Shown here: one piece after another, positions 34,474 through 42,979 of the stretch
Layout of the letters: every line of letters starts with the position of its first letter
Position numbering within the stretch: the first letter of the stretch is position 1
Source of the DNA: Pseudodesulfovibrio sp. 5S69
GTDB taxonomy: Bacteria > Desulfobacterota > Desulfovibrionia > Desulfovibrionales > Desulfovibrionaceae
Length of the DNA: 64,000 nucleotides
Direction: 5' to 3'
NCBI RefSeq assembly: GCF_037094465.1
Contig: NZ_CP146609.1
Location: 3,405,501-3,469,500, forward strand
Notes under the pieces: generated by a model
Seen by the model: only the letters and a program-made list of their open reading frames with translations
Database searches by the model: none
What the model was told of the DNA's origin: nothing
Translations under genes and position numbers: made by a program

Positions 34474-35550
34474 ATGAAAAAGAAAATCATCTCCGCACGA
34501 GTGTTCCTTGTCCTGCTCCTGTTCGCGGCCTCTTCATCCTGGGCCGCCGGATTCGGCCCGGAAGCGACGCCGCGCATGAACTCGGCGAATTCGGCCCTGA
34601 AAGCGGCCATGCAAACCCTGGCCGTGACGCCGGACGCGCCTGGATTCATGGTCCTGACCAACGCGGGCTACGGCCAGGCCGACGCGGGGTCCACCGAGGC
34701 GTACCTGGACGTGGTCGCGCAGGCCACGGGCCGGACGCCGGGCACTCGGACCCTGCTCCTGGTGAACACCCCGTGCACCGAACCGCTCTGGTTTACGGTC
34801 TTCCGCAAGGACAACCAGCGGGCCGTGTTCATCAAGCTCACCCCCGACGGATTCAAGAGCCAGCCCCTGGCCCTGGCCCCGGCCTCCCTCTTCAAGCCCG
34901 AGGGCTGGGACTCAGCGCGCAAGGGACTGGTCGGCGCCCGCCTGTTCTCCGTGGCTTCCATCTCCCTGTCCTGGGCCGAGGACGCCCCGTGGCCCATGCT
35001 CAAGGGGGCGGAACTGCACGACCATTTCTGCCCCGGACTGAACGCCGGGTTCATGGTCAAGGCCTACCTCGACCAAAACCTGCCGCTGGGACCGGGCGAT
35101 GCCTATGTATTCGTGGGCGCGCCGCCCATCTGCGCCATGGACGCCCTGCAATCCGCCTATGGCGCAACAATGGGCAAACACGGGGCCTACTCCGTGCTCT
35201 CGGCAAAGGCGGCCGACAAACGAGCCAAGGACGGTGTGGCCCCGACGCTCATCGCCATGCGCGTGAACAAGAAAAAGGACACCTGTGAGGGCGTGTTTAT
35301 CGGCTTCGACTGGGCCAAGTCCGAATCGTTCACCGGCGTGACCAACGCGGACCGCACTCCGCCCGGCGGCAAGAGCAACCCGTTGTTCTTTATCTCCCGC
35401 GTCAAGATGTCCTGGAAACTCGCCCAGATGGACATGCAGGACAAGCTGGCCTGCATCAAAGCCCTCGGCCGCTTCAGCGGTCCCGCCGCGCTGGCGGGCA
35501 AGGTGGCGGGCGCCGGGGCCGACCCCTATGCCCTCGCCCTGTCCGATTAG
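34474..35550 (+). CDS. Exported FmdE-family protein
   Basis: The 358-residue protein has a signal peptide (MKKKIISARVFLVLLLFAAS, then SSWAA). The FmdE/GraA-type metal-binding motif is HDHFCPGLNAGF, with His182, His184 and Cys186. Downstream Cys residues (PPICAMDALQ, DTCEGVF) complete the usual FmdE core. FmdE proteins were first named for molybdenum formylmethanofuran dehydrogenase operons, but most bacterial members are of unknown function and bind zinc or similar metals. The start ATG 34474 has only a weak Shine-Dalgarno. It is a single-gene unit between two terminators. Confidence 0.85.
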   Translation: MKKKIISARVFLVLLLFAASSSWAAGFGPEATPRMNSANSALKAAMQTLAVTPDAPGFMVLTNAGYGQADAGSTEAYLDVVAQATGRTPGTRTLLLVNTPCTEPLWFTVFRKDNQRAVFIKLTPDGFKSQPLALAPASLFKPEGWDSARKGLVGARLFSVASISLSWAEDAPWPMLKGAELHDHFCPGLNAGFMVKAYLDQNLPLGPGDAYVFVGAPPICAMDALQSAYGATMGKHGAYSVLSAKAADKRAKDGVAPTLIAMRVNKKKDTCEGVFIGFDWAKSESFTGVTNADRTPPGGKSNPLFFISRVKMSWKLAQMDMQDKLACIKALGRFSGPAALAGKVAGAGADPYALALSD

Positions 35551-35612
35551 CCCGTTCGGTCAACCGCGACCGCTCCGATCCGGCCTGCCCCCGCAGCCCG
35601 ATCTCCCGCAAA

Positions 35613-35642
35613 AAGGCTTGGAAGGCAATCCTTCCAAGCCTT
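35613..35642 (+). terminator. Rho-independent terminator of the FmdE-like gene
   Basis: A perfect 13 bp stem (AAGGCTTGGAAGG / CCTTCCAAGCCTT) with loop CAAT is followed by TCCTTT. Confidence 0.85.
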
Positions 35643-35742
35643 TCCTTTGGGCGTTTGCCGAGCGGCCGGGCCATGAGCATGTTGCCGAATCAGGCAAGAC
35701 GGTCCCGCCTCCTCGCAGACCGGGGTTGCCATGTGACCCGGC

Positions 35743-35768
35743 TTGATATATCAATACATCTTGATATA
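35743..35768. promoter_or_regulatory. Palindrome TTGATATATCAA upstream of metF (candidate operator)
   Basis: A perfect 12 bp palindrome (35743-35754) is followed by a further half copy, TTGATATA (35761-35768), about 90 bp upstream of the metF ATG. In Desulfovibrionales the ArsR-family regulator SahR is known to control methionine-cycle genes including metF. Whether this is its site is an inference. Confidence 0.5.
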
Positions 35769-35843
35769 CAGATTTATCACCGGTTCCCGACAGCGCCGGA
35801 TGCCGCCGGTCCCAGCTCCAACCGATCTCAAAAAGGATACGCC

Positions 35844-36716
35844 ATGAAAATCATCGACCGCCTCCAGGACAACGGCCCGTCCCTTTCCCTCGAATTCTTC
35901 CCGCCCAAGGAGCGGGAGCAGTGGCCGCGATTCTTTTCCCAGGTGGAACGGCTGGCGGGGCTCGACCCGCTGTTCGCCTCCGTGACCTACGGGGCGGGCG
36001 GGTCGTTCCGGGACAACACCCTCGACATCGCCGCCGAGATGCATAAACGATTCGGGCTGCCGGTCATGTCGCACCTGACCTGCGTGGGCGCGGAGAAGCG
36101 GTCCATCGCCGAGTACGTCGAGCGCCTCCTGGACGCGGGTGTCCGCGACGTCCTGGCACTGCGCGGCGACATGCCGGGCGAGGACAAGGACATATGGAAG
36201 GATTTCCGCCACGCCTCGGACCTGGTGGAGTTCGTCCGGCAGGGCTGGCCGGAAATGGGCGTGGCCACGGCCTGCTACCCGGACGCCCACCCGGAATCCC
36301 CGTCCATCGACGACGACCTGCGCTGGACCTGCCACAAGTTCAACGCGGGTTCGGACTTCGCCGTGACCCAACTCTTCTTCGACGTGCGCCGCTACCGCGA
36401 CCTGGTGCGTCGGCTGGAAACCCGGGGCGTGACCGAGCCGGTGCTTCCGGGCATCCTGCCGGTCCTGAGCATGGCGTCCCTGAACCGCATCCTGGCCCTG
36501 TGCGGGGCGAACATCCCGCTCAAGCTCTACCTGGAACTCCAGGAGGCAGACCGGGCCGGTGGCGACGACGCCGTGCGGCGCAAGGGCGTTGAGATCGCCC
36601 GGCGGCAGATACGCGAATTACTGGACCTGGGCGCACCGGGCATCCATCTGTATTCATTGAATAACGCCGATATCTGCCTGGACATCCTGGCGGGCCTCCC
36701 GGAGCTCGGAGGCTGA
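35844..36716 (+). CDS. metF: Methylenetetrahydrofolate reductase
   Basis: The 290-residue FAD enzyme reduces 5,10-methylene-THF to 5-methyl-THF for methionine synthesis. MetF hallmarks are LSLEFFPPKEREQW, ASVTYGAGGSFRDNT, VLALRGDMPG and FAVTQLFFDV (the Asp and Gln of the folate site). The start at 35844 has AAAGGA about 8 bases upstream. Length is normal. It is followed by a cobalamin riboswitch that belongs to the next gene. Confidence 0.95.
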   Translation: MKIIDRLQDNGPSLSLEFFPPKEREQWPRFFSQVERLAGLDPLFASVTYGAGGSFRDNTLDIAAEMHKRFGLPVMSHLTCVGAEKRSIAEYVERLLDAGVRDVLALRGDMPGEDKDIWKDFRHASDLVEFVRQGWPEMGVATACYPDAHPESPSIDDDLRWTCHKFNAGSDFAVTQLFFDVRRYRDLVRRLETRGVTEPVLPGILPVLSMASLNRILALCGANIPLKLYLELQEADRAGGDDAVRRKGVEIARRQIRELLDLGAPGIHLYSLNNADICLDILAGLPELGG

Positions 36717-36793
36717 CCGCGGACGGCAGATTCCGGCGAATGATCCTTGCGGTCTCCCCCGGCTTGCGATAGCTTCTGTCTCGTCACGATGTC

Positions 36794-36943
36794 CTTCAGG
36801 TGGCCCACGGGCCATAACAGGGAATCCGGTGCGAAGCCGGAGCGGTCCCGCCGCTGTAAGCCCCATGAAGGTCCGGTCCGAGAGCCACTGCCGCAAGGCG
36901 GGAAGGCGGGCCGGGCGGGGAGAGCCAGAAGACCTACCTGAAG
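36794..36943 (+). ncRNA. Cobalamin (AdoCbl) riboswitch upstream of nrdD
   Basis: The conserved segments are present in order: ACAGGGAATCCGGTGCGAAG, CCGGAGCGGTCCCGCCGCTG followed by TAA, and the B12 box AGCCACTGCCGCAAGGCGGG then AAGGC. GAGCCAGAAGACC follows. The P1 stem is perfect: CTTCAGGT (36794-36801) pairs with ACCTGAAG (36936-36943). A G/C-rich region of about 180 bp between it and the nrdD start can act as the expression platform. Confidence 0.95.
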
Positions 36944-37123
36944 CGTTTCTGCCGGATGCGGATCGCGGAACCCGCATGCGGACGAAAATGAAGCCCACCC
37001 GATAACCGTCGCCGGGTTCGCGGTTCCGCCGCGAGACCGTTCATCGGCGACAGCGCAGGCAGTTCAACAAACGGCCGCACCCTGATCGTGCGCCGTCCTC
37101 CGCGTTGCCTGCAAGAGACGTAC

Positions 37124-39187
37124 ATGCCCAGCAAAATACTCAAACGAGACGGTTGCATCGAAACCTGGTCCACCAAACGGATCGGCAACGCCATCTTCAA
37201 AGCCCTCAAAGGCAGCGGCATCAAGGACCCGCTGCTCGCCGACCGGCTGGCCGGAAAGGTGGAAAAGAAGCTCAAGGACGTGGACATCCCCGAGCAGGAA
37301 CAGGTCCAGGACATGGTCCAGGAGGTCCTCATGGAGGCCCGCCTCTACAAGGTGGCCGAGCGGTACATCATCTACCGCGAGAAACGGCGCGAGCTGCGCT
37401 CCCAGGACGAGGCGTTCCTGGACATCGCCAAGGTCACCGACGGCTACCTGGACAACGTGGACTGGCGGGTCAACGAGAACTCGAACATGACCCACTCCTT
37501 CCAGGGGCTGATCCTGCACATGGCCGGTTCGGTGCAGGCCCGGTACATGCTCGAAAAGTACCCCGAGGAGGTCCGCCTGGCCCACACCCACGGCTACTTC
37601 CACATCCACGACCTGTCCTTCGGCCTGGCCGGATACTGCTCCGGCTGGTCACTGCGCGACCTGCTCCTCGAAGGGTTCAACCTGCGCGACCGCTGCTCGT
37701 CCACCCCGGCCAAGCACTTTGACGCGGCCTGCGGCCAGATGGTCAACTTCCTCGGCACCCTGCAGAACGAATGGGCCGGGGCCCAGGCCTTCAACAACGT
37801 GGACACCTACCTGGCTCCGTTCATCCGCAACGACGGGCTGAGCTACCACGACGTCAAGCAGCAGGTCCAAAAGCTGCTGCACAACCTCAACGCCACCTCG
37901 CGCTGGGGCGGACAGTCGCCGTTCACCAACTTCACCCTGGACTTCGTGCCGCCCGCGCACATCGCCAAGGAAGCGGTCATCATCGGCGGCCAGCTTCAGG
38001 ACTCCACATACGGCGAGTACGCCGAAGAGATGGCCATGTTCAACCGGGCCTTCCTGGAGGTCATGATCGAAGGCGACGCGGACGGCCGCATCTTCTCCTT
38101 CCCCATCCCCACGTACAACGTGACCAAGGACTTCCCCTGGGAATCCGAGGAAGGCAAGTTGCTGCTCAAGATGACCGCCAAGTACGGCGCGCCCTACTTC
38201 CAGAACTTCATCAACTCCGACCTCAACCCCGAGGACGTGCGCTCCATGTGCTGCCGTCTGCAGATGGACCTGCGCGAGATCCGCAAGAAGACCGGCGGCC
38301 TGTTCGGCGCGGGCGACCTGACCGGGTCCATCGGCGTGGTCACCCTGAACCTGCCCAAGCTGGCCTACCTGGCCCACAACGAAGAGGACTTCATGGATCT
38401 GGTCACCGAGTACGCCCGGCTGGCCTCGGAGTCCCTGGAGTTCAAGCGCAAGGTGGTCCAGAAGAACCTGGACGCGGGCATGTTCCCGTTCTCCCGGCGC
38501 TATCTCAAGAACGGGTTCAAGGGCCACTTCTCGACCATCGGGCTCATCGGCGGCCACGAGGCGTGCATGAACCTGCTGCACAAGGGGCTCGAAACCCCGT
38601 CCGGCTCCCGGCTGATGCAGCGGGTGCTCAACCTCCTGCGCCGGCTGGTGGTCCAGTTCCAGGAGGAGACCGGCAACCTGTACAACCTCGAAGCCACGCC
38701 CGGCGAAGGCACCTGCTACCGGCTGGCCAAGATCGACAAGGAGTTGTACGCGGACATCCACACCTCCGGCGGCGAGACCCCGTACTACACCAACTCCACC
38801 CTGCTGCCCGTGGGCATCAGCTCGGACGTCTTCTTCGCCCTGGAACACCAGAACGAACTCCAGACGCTGTACAACGGGGGCACAGTCTTCCACACCTTCC
38901 TGGGCGAGGCCGCCCCGAACGAGGAGAGCGTGAAGAACTTCCTGCTCAAGGCCATGAGCAAGACCAAGATCCCGTACATCTCGGTCACCCCGACCTTCTC
39001 CGTGTGCGAGGACCACGGCTACATCTACGGCGAGCACTTCAACTGCCCGACCTGCGACAAGGAGACCGAGGTCTACACCCGCGTGGTCGGCTACTACCGC
39101 CCGGTGGGCCGCTGGAACAAGGGCAAGCAGGAGGAGTACAAGGACCGCATCGAATACTCCAGGGAAACCTTCTGCCAGCCCGCATAG
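37124..39187 (+). CDS. nrdD: Anaerobic (class III) ribonucleoside-triphosphate reductase
   Basis: The 687-residue glycyl-radical reductase opens with an ATP-cone (PSKILKRDGCIETWSTKRIG). The catalytic barrel has FSFPIPTYNV, and a C-terminal zinc site has CEDHGYIYG and CPTCDKETEVY. The glycyl-radical segment is RVVGYYRPVG, with the radical Gly in VVGYY. It makes dNTPs without oxygen. The activase gene nrdG is not adjacent; only a 74-codon gene follows. It stands behind a cobalamin riboswitch, which suggests it is turned down when B12 is available for a class II enzyme encoded elsewhere. Confidence 0.95.
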   Translation: MPSKILKRDGCIETWSTKRIGNAIFKALKGSGIKDPLLADRLAGKVEKKLKDVDIPEQEQVQDMVQEVLMEARLYKVAERYIIYREKRRELRSQDEAFLDIAKVTDGYLDNVDWRVNENSNMTHSFQGLILHMAGSVQARYMLEKYPEEVRLAHTHGYFHIHDLSFGLAGYCSGWSLRDLLLEGFNLRDRCSSTPAKHFDAACGQMVNFLGTLQNEWAGAQAFNNVDTYLAPFIRNDGLSYHDVKQQVQKLLHNLNATSRWGGQSPFTNFTLDFVPPAHIAKEAVIIGGQLQDSTYGEYAEEMAMFNRAFLEVMIEGDADGRIFSFPIPTYNVTKDFPWESEEGKLLLKMTAKYGAPYFQNFINSDLNPEDVRSMCCRLQMDLREIRKKTGGLFGAGDLTGSIGVVTLNLPKLAYLAHNEEDFMDLVTEYARLASESLEFKRKVVQKNLDAGMFPFSRRYLKNGFKGHFSTIGLIGGHEACMNLLHKGLETPSGSRLMQRVLNLLRRLVVQFQEETGNLYNLEATPGEGTCYRLAKIDKELYADIHTSGGETPYYTNSTLLPVGISSDVFFALEHQNELQTLYNGGTVFHTFLGEAAPNEESVKNFLLKAMSKTKIPYISVTPTFSVCEDHGYIYGEHFNCPTCDKETEVYTRVVGYYRPVGRWNKGKQEEYKDRIEYSRETFCQPA

Positions 39188-39202
39188 GCGATCCGACACC
39201 CG

Positions 39203-39427
39203 ATGATACTCGACGCCAACCAGCTCGCCTCCATCAGGCAGCACAACGACGAAGAACTGCGAAGGGGGAGCCGTGCCACGCACGGCTACCCCGCCCGCAC
39301 CGTGCAGGACCTGCTGCACACCGTCGAGGCCCTGAAAAAGGAAAAGAAAAAATGGAAGAAGCTGGCCCAGGACCGGGGCAAGACCCTCAAGGCGATCAGC
39401 GAGCTGGCGTCCAGCCAGCCCGACTGA
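39203..39427 (+). CDS. Small charged protein of unknown function downstream of nrdD
   Basis: The 74-residue protein starts MILDANQLASIRQHNDEELR, 15 bp after nrdD on the same strand. The centre is highly basic and helical (EALKKEKKKWKKLAQDRGK). I do not recognise it and it is not NrdG. Its position before the terminator suggests cotranscription with nrdD. No strong Shine-Dalgarno is seen, so translation is likely to be coupled, if it is a real gene. Confidence 0.5.
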   Translation: MILDANQLASIRQHNDEELRRGSRATHGYPARTVQDLLHTVEALKKEKKKWKKLAQDRGKTLKAISELASSQPD

Positions 39428-39500
39428 TCCCCGGCCATGCGGTGTTGCCGAAGCCGCTCTTCGGGCCATGCCGGGCGCTGGACGTCGCGAAAGACCAACC

Positions 39501-39528
39501 AAAAGGCCCCGTTCAGCGGGGCCTTTTT
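39501..39528 (+). terminator. Bidirectional terminator between nrdD unit and acetyltransferase
   Basis: The stem GGCCCCG / CGGGGCC, loop TTCAG, is flanked by AAAA on the left and TTTTT on the right, so it can serve both convergent genes. Confidence 0.9.
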
Positions 39529-39552
39529 CGCGTCGTCCGTCCCTGTATGCGG

Positions 39553-40179
39553 CTACTCGCCGAGGGCCTGCCGCAAGGCGGCCACGTCGCCCGTCAGCAG
39601 GTTCAGGTCGCGCCGGATGCGCTCCTCCGGCCAGTCCCACCAGCGGACTTTTTCCAGCAGCGCAATGTCCTCGTCCGGGAACCGTTTCTTGACCGGCCTT
39701 GCAGGGGCCCCGGCGACCACGGCATAAGGCGGGACATCACGGGTGACGATGGCCCGTGAGCCGATCCTGGCCCCGTCGCCGATGGTCACGCCCGCCATGA
39801 CCAGCGCCTCGAAACCGATCCAGACGTCGTTGCCGATAATGATGTCGCCCTTGTTGTCCCAACTGTCGGCAATGTGCAGATCGTGCTCCCACTGCTCGCC
39901 GAAGATGGCAAAGGGGTAGTTGGCGCAGGCGGCCTGCCTGTGGTTGCCGCCGTTGAACAGGAATTTGGCCCCGTGGGCTATGGAACAGAATTTCCCGATG
40001 ACCAGCCTGTCGTTGTTCACGGGGTAGTGGTAGAGGACGTTCCTGTCCTGAAACCGCAGCGGGTCGTCGAAATCGTGGTAGTAGGTGTATGCGCCCACCT
40101 CGATGTTCGGCTTGGTGACCGCTTCCCGCAGGTTGCACGTATTCTTGTCCCCGGACCGAGGGAATATCGGAAGGCTCAT
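39553..40179 (-). CDS. CatB/Vat-family acetyltransferase (hexapeptide repeat)
   Basis: The 208-residue left-handed beta-helix acetyltransferase is of the xenobiotic type. Family features are VGAYTYYHDF, LVIGKFCSIAHGAKFLFNG, the catalytic His in GGNHR, IGNDVWIGFEALVMAGVTIG and AVVAGAPARPVKKRF. Related enzymes acetylate chloramphenicol or streptogramins, but many act on other small molecules or sugars, so resistance cannot be claimed. The start at 40179 has AGAGGAAA upstream. It is divergent from the WYL regulator. Confidence 0.85.
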   Translation of the reverse strand: MSLPIFPRSGDKNTCNLREAVTKPNIEVGAYTYYHDFDDPLRFQDRNVLYHYPVNNDRLVIGKFCSIAHGAKFLFNGGNHRQAACANYPFAIFGEQWEHDLHIADSWDNKGDIIIGNDVWIGFEALVMAGVTIGDGARIGSRAIVTRDVPPYAVVAGAPARPVKKRFPDEDIALLEKVRWWDWPEERIRRDLNLLTGDVAALRQALGE

Positions 40180-40508
40180 TTCGTTTTCCTCTGTTACGAG
40201 CGAGCCGAAGGGGTTCACCCGCGATGTTCATGGATGATTGAAAGGCAATTCGTCCGACGGGTTATAGGCCATCCGGAAAGATGGTGTCAAAATATGAATA
40301 GATGTGGAACCGTTCGCCGCCCTCCGCGGATTGCGGGTCGCTCCGCAGGCCCCGGCAAGGGGGAGCGAACTCGGATGCTCGGCGCGCAAACCCCATTCCC
40401 ATTTGCCACATCGGTTCCGGGGCGGTACCGTGTCGGCGGTGTCCGAACGGCTGTTCCAGCGAGCCGGGCAGGCGGCCCCCCGGCCGCACGCGCCCGCAGG
40501 GAGGTCCG
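40180..40508. other. Divergent intergenic region, no gene recognised
   Basis: This 329 bp separates the acetyltransferase (minus) from the WYL regulator (plus). The first 100 bases are A/T-richer and could hold the promoters. A frame runs through the rest into the regulator, but nothing before GTG 40509 resembles the family. Confidence 0.5.
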
Positions 40509-41450
40509 GTGAATCGAATCGAGCGACTGCAGGGGTTGATCCTCTATCTCCAGTCCAGGCGCTATGCCACGGCGGCGGATATGGCCGACCACTTCGGCCT
40601 GAGCGTGCGGACCATCTACCGCGACCTCAAGGCCCTGGGTGAGGTGGGGGTGCCCATCCTGGCCGAGTCGGGTGTGGGCTATTCCCTGATGAAGGGCTAC
40701 AGCCTGCCGCCCGTGAACTTCACCAAGGCCGAGGCCTTCGCCCTGGTCACCGGCGGGCTGCTCCTGCAGCGCCACGCGGCCCCGGACTTCCGCAAGCACA
40801 TGGAAACGGCCCTGCAAAAGATCAAGGCCGCCCTGCCCGCCGCCGACCGGGCGGAAACGGACCGGATCGAGAGCAGCATGGCCAGCATCGCCGAAGCCGT
40901 CATCCCGGAGCAGGCCGACCTCTCGCTCATCCAGCGGGCTCTGGGAACGCGCCGGGTCTTGCGCTTCCTGTACCAGGGGTACGGCAAGATCGAGGCCGAA
41001 CCGCGCGAGGTCGAGCCGCGCGGCCTGCTCTACTACCTCGGCCGCTGGCATCTCATCGCCTGGTGCCGGTTGCGCGGGGGAATCAGGGATTTCCGCACCG
41101 ACCGGATGCGTAGCCTGAAAATCCTGGCCCAGGGGTTCACGCCAACCGAGGAGTTCGACCCGGCCGCCTATGTGCGCGAACACATGCCCGCCCCGGACCT
41201 GCCGGTGCGGGTCCGGTTCGAGGCGGATGTCCTGGACAGAGCCAGACGGGAGTGGTGGATGGGACTGCTTGAGGAGCGGGCCGAGGCCGACGGCGGCGAG
41301 CTGACCCTGCGCACCCCGGACCTCGAGACCATCGCCTCCTGGCTGCTCTCCTTCGGCGCTTCGGCCACCGTGCTCGACCCGCCCCTGCTCCGCCGGATGC
41401 TGGCCGAGCGGGCCGAGGCCGCGGCCGCCCATCACCGCCGCGCGCCCTGA
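40509..41450 (+). CDS. YafY-type HTH/WYL-domain transcriptional regulator
   Basis: The 313-residue protein starts at GTG 40509, preceded by GGGAGGT. The HTH lies at 1-60 (RLQGLILYLQSRRYATAAD; FGLSVRTIYRDLKALGE). The WYL domain in the middle reads LRFLYQGYGKIEAEPREVEP and YYLGRWHLIAWCRLR, and a WCX-type C-terminus follows. WYL regulators sense small ligands or DNA. The gene points towards the convergent MDR oxidoreductase, so the twin palindromes at 42498-42553 are its candidate operators. Confidence 0.87.
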   Translation: MNRIERLQGLILYLQSRRYATAADMADHFGLSVRTIYRDLKALGEVGVPILAESGVGYSLMKGYSLPPVNFTKAEAFALVTGGLLLQRHAAPDFRKHMETALQKIKAALPAADRAETDRIESSMASIAEAVIPEQADLSLIQRALGTRRVLRFLYQGYGKIEAEPREVEPRGLLYYLGRWHLIAWCRLRGGIRDFRTDRMRSLKILAQGFTPTEEFDPAAYVREHMPAPDLPVRVRFEADVLDRARREWWMGLLEERAEADGGELTLRTPDLETIASWLLSFGASATVLDPPLLRRMLAERAEAAAAHHRRAP

Positions 41451-41481
41451 CCGGCCCGGCCGGCTCGGCGGCCGGAAGCCC

Positions 41482-42453
41482 CTAACGCGTGAAGACGATC
41501 TTACCTCGCGTGCGCCCTTCGACCATGGCCCTGACGCCCTCTTCGGCCCGCTCCATGGGGAGCACGTCCCCGATGGCCGGGACGATGGACGCCCCCACCA
41601 CCAGCCCGAGCAGGTCGCGCATCTCCTCCAGGGTGCCCATGATGGTCCCGGCGACGGTCAACTGGTTGACGATCACCGGGAGCAGGTCCATGGCCACGTT
41701 CTGCCCGGTGGTCACGCCCATGGTGACCACGATCCCGCCTCGCTTGACCGACGAGAACGAATGCGCCCAGGTGGCCTTGCCCACGCTGTCGAAGACCGCA
41801 TCCACCTTGCGGGGCAGGGTCTCGCCGGACAGGAATCCCCGGTGCGCTCCGAGCCCGGTCGCCAGATCCAGACCGCGGGCGTCGCGGCTGGTCGCCCATA
41901 CCTCCATGCCCGAGGCGCGGCCGAGCTGGATCAGGGCCGTGGACACGCCGCCCGTGGCTCCCTGAACCAGCATGGTCTGACCGGGGCGCAGGCCGGACTT
42001 GGTCGCCAGCATGCGGTAGGCCGTGAGCCAGGCCGTGCCCATGACCGAGGCATGGAGCGGCGACAGCCCGTCGGGCAGGGGCAGGACGTTGCGTCCGGGC
42101 ACGACCACGTGGTCGGCGAAGGTGCCCTGCACCTTTTCGCTGAGCACGTGCCATCCGGGGTCCAGGGTCTCGTCGCCCGTGCGGTCCGGGCCGGTGATCA
42201 GCGGATAGATCGCCACCGGCGTGCCGTCGTCCAGCACGCCCGAGGCGTCGTTGCCCAGGATCATGGGAAAGGGGATGGGGGTATCATGGCCTGTGATGCC
42301 GCGCAGGGTGAAGATGTCGTGACGGTTCAGGCTGGCGTGGGTCACGCGCACCCGGACCCAGCCGTCGGGCACCACGGGCTCGGGGCGCTCCCCGACCACC
42401 AGGGCCGCCAGCGGGTTCTCGTTGTCGGGTTTCTCACAATAGACTGCGAACAT
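41482..42453 (-). CDS. MDR-family zinc-independent alcohol dehydrogenase/quinone oxidoreductase
   Basis: The 323-residue protein has a GroES-like N-terminus (VRVRVTHASLNRHDIF; NDASGVLDDGTPVAIYP) and a Rossmann domain with the NADPH motif VQGATGGVSTALIQLGRASG. No structural-zinc Cys cluster is present, which points to a quinone or enoyl reductase. The start at 42453 has an AGGAGG site. The gene is divergent from the NTF2-like gene across a region with twin palindromes. Confidence 0.85.
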   Translation of the reverse strand: MFAVYCEKPDNENPLAALVVGERPEPVVPDGWVRVRVTHASLNRHDIFTLRGITGHDTPIPFPMILGNDASGVLDDGTPVAIYPLITGPDRTGDETLDPGWHVLSEKVQGTFADHVVVPGRNVLPLPDGLSPLHASVMGTAWLTAYRMLATKSGLRPGQTMLVQGATGGVSTALIQLGRASGMEVWATSRDARGLDLATGLGAHRGFLSGETLPRKVDAVFDSVGKATWAHSFSSVKRGGIVVTMGVTTGQNVAMDLLPVIVNQLTVAGTIMGTLEEMRDLLGLVVGASIVPAIGDVLPMERAEEGVRAMVEGRTRGKIVFTR

Positions 42454-42497
42454 GTCGTTATCCTCCTGTTGTCTCGGCTCAATCGTGCGCCTCGGCA

Positions 42498-42553
42498 CTG
42501 ACAAGGGTATGTCAGCAGGCGGGCGGAACGGCGGGCTGACATACACCTGTCAG
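42498..42553. promoter_or_regulatory. Two copies of palindrome CTGACA-N6-TGTCAG
   Basis: Copy 1 is at 42498-42515 and copy 2 at 42536-42553, with identical half sites and 6-base spacers. Their centres are 38 bp apart, between the divergent starts of the MDR oxidoreductase (42453) and the NTF2-like gene (42617). The arrangement is that of a dimer-binding operator pair. The WYL regulator nearby is a candidate. Confidence 0.7.
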
Positions 42554-42616
42554 CCGCCCGAACTATCCATGGAGATACGGAGGCAACAACGCCGCCGCAA
42601 AACAAGGAGAACCGCC

Positions 42617-42946
42617 ATGATGAATCTGCACCCCACAGTAAAGGCGTATTTCGATGCCGCCAACAGGCAGGACGCCGATGCGCTGCTGGCCTGTTTCACC
42701 CCCGACGCGGTGGTCGAGGACGAAAACAACCGGTACGCCGGGCACGCGGCCATCCGCGCCTGGAAGGAGGAGAGCTTCGCCAAATACCGCCCGGTCCAGG
42801 AGCCGCGTTCGGCGACGGAAAACGGTGCCGTGGTATCGGTGGTCACCACCGTGTCCGGGGACTTTCCCGGCAGCCCGGTGGACCTACTGCACGAATTCAC
42901 CCTCGCGGGTGATGCCGTCGCGCGGCTGAAGATCACCCTGGCCTAG
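42617..42946 (+). CDS. NTF2-like/SnoaL-type small protein
   Basis: The 109-residue protein has the NTF2-like pattern AYFDAANRQDADALLACFTPDA / HAAIRAWKEESF / LLHEFTLAGDAVARLKITL (segments read separately). Such proteins are small cone-shaped enzymes or binding domains of variable function. The start has AAGGAGA 6 bases upstream. Divergent from, and probably co-regulated with, the MDR oxidoreductase. Confidence 0.82.
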   Translation: MMNLHPTVKAYFDAANRQDADALLACFTPDAVVEDENNRYAGHAAIRAWKEESFAKYRPVQEPRSATENGAVVSVVTTVSGDFPGSPVDLLHEFTLAGDAVARLKITLA

Positions 42947-42979
42947 CGGCTCCGGCGGCGTCCCGACCCGGATGTCCGG

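Noticed and set aside
37771..39759. Second long plus frame inside nrdD
   Set aside because: Shifted frame of nrdD; Arg/Pro/Gly-rich, without domains.
39553..40179. Chloramphenicol or streptogramin resistance gene
   Set aside because: The fold is CatB/Vat-like, but substrates in this family vary and nothing in the context indicates a resistance element.
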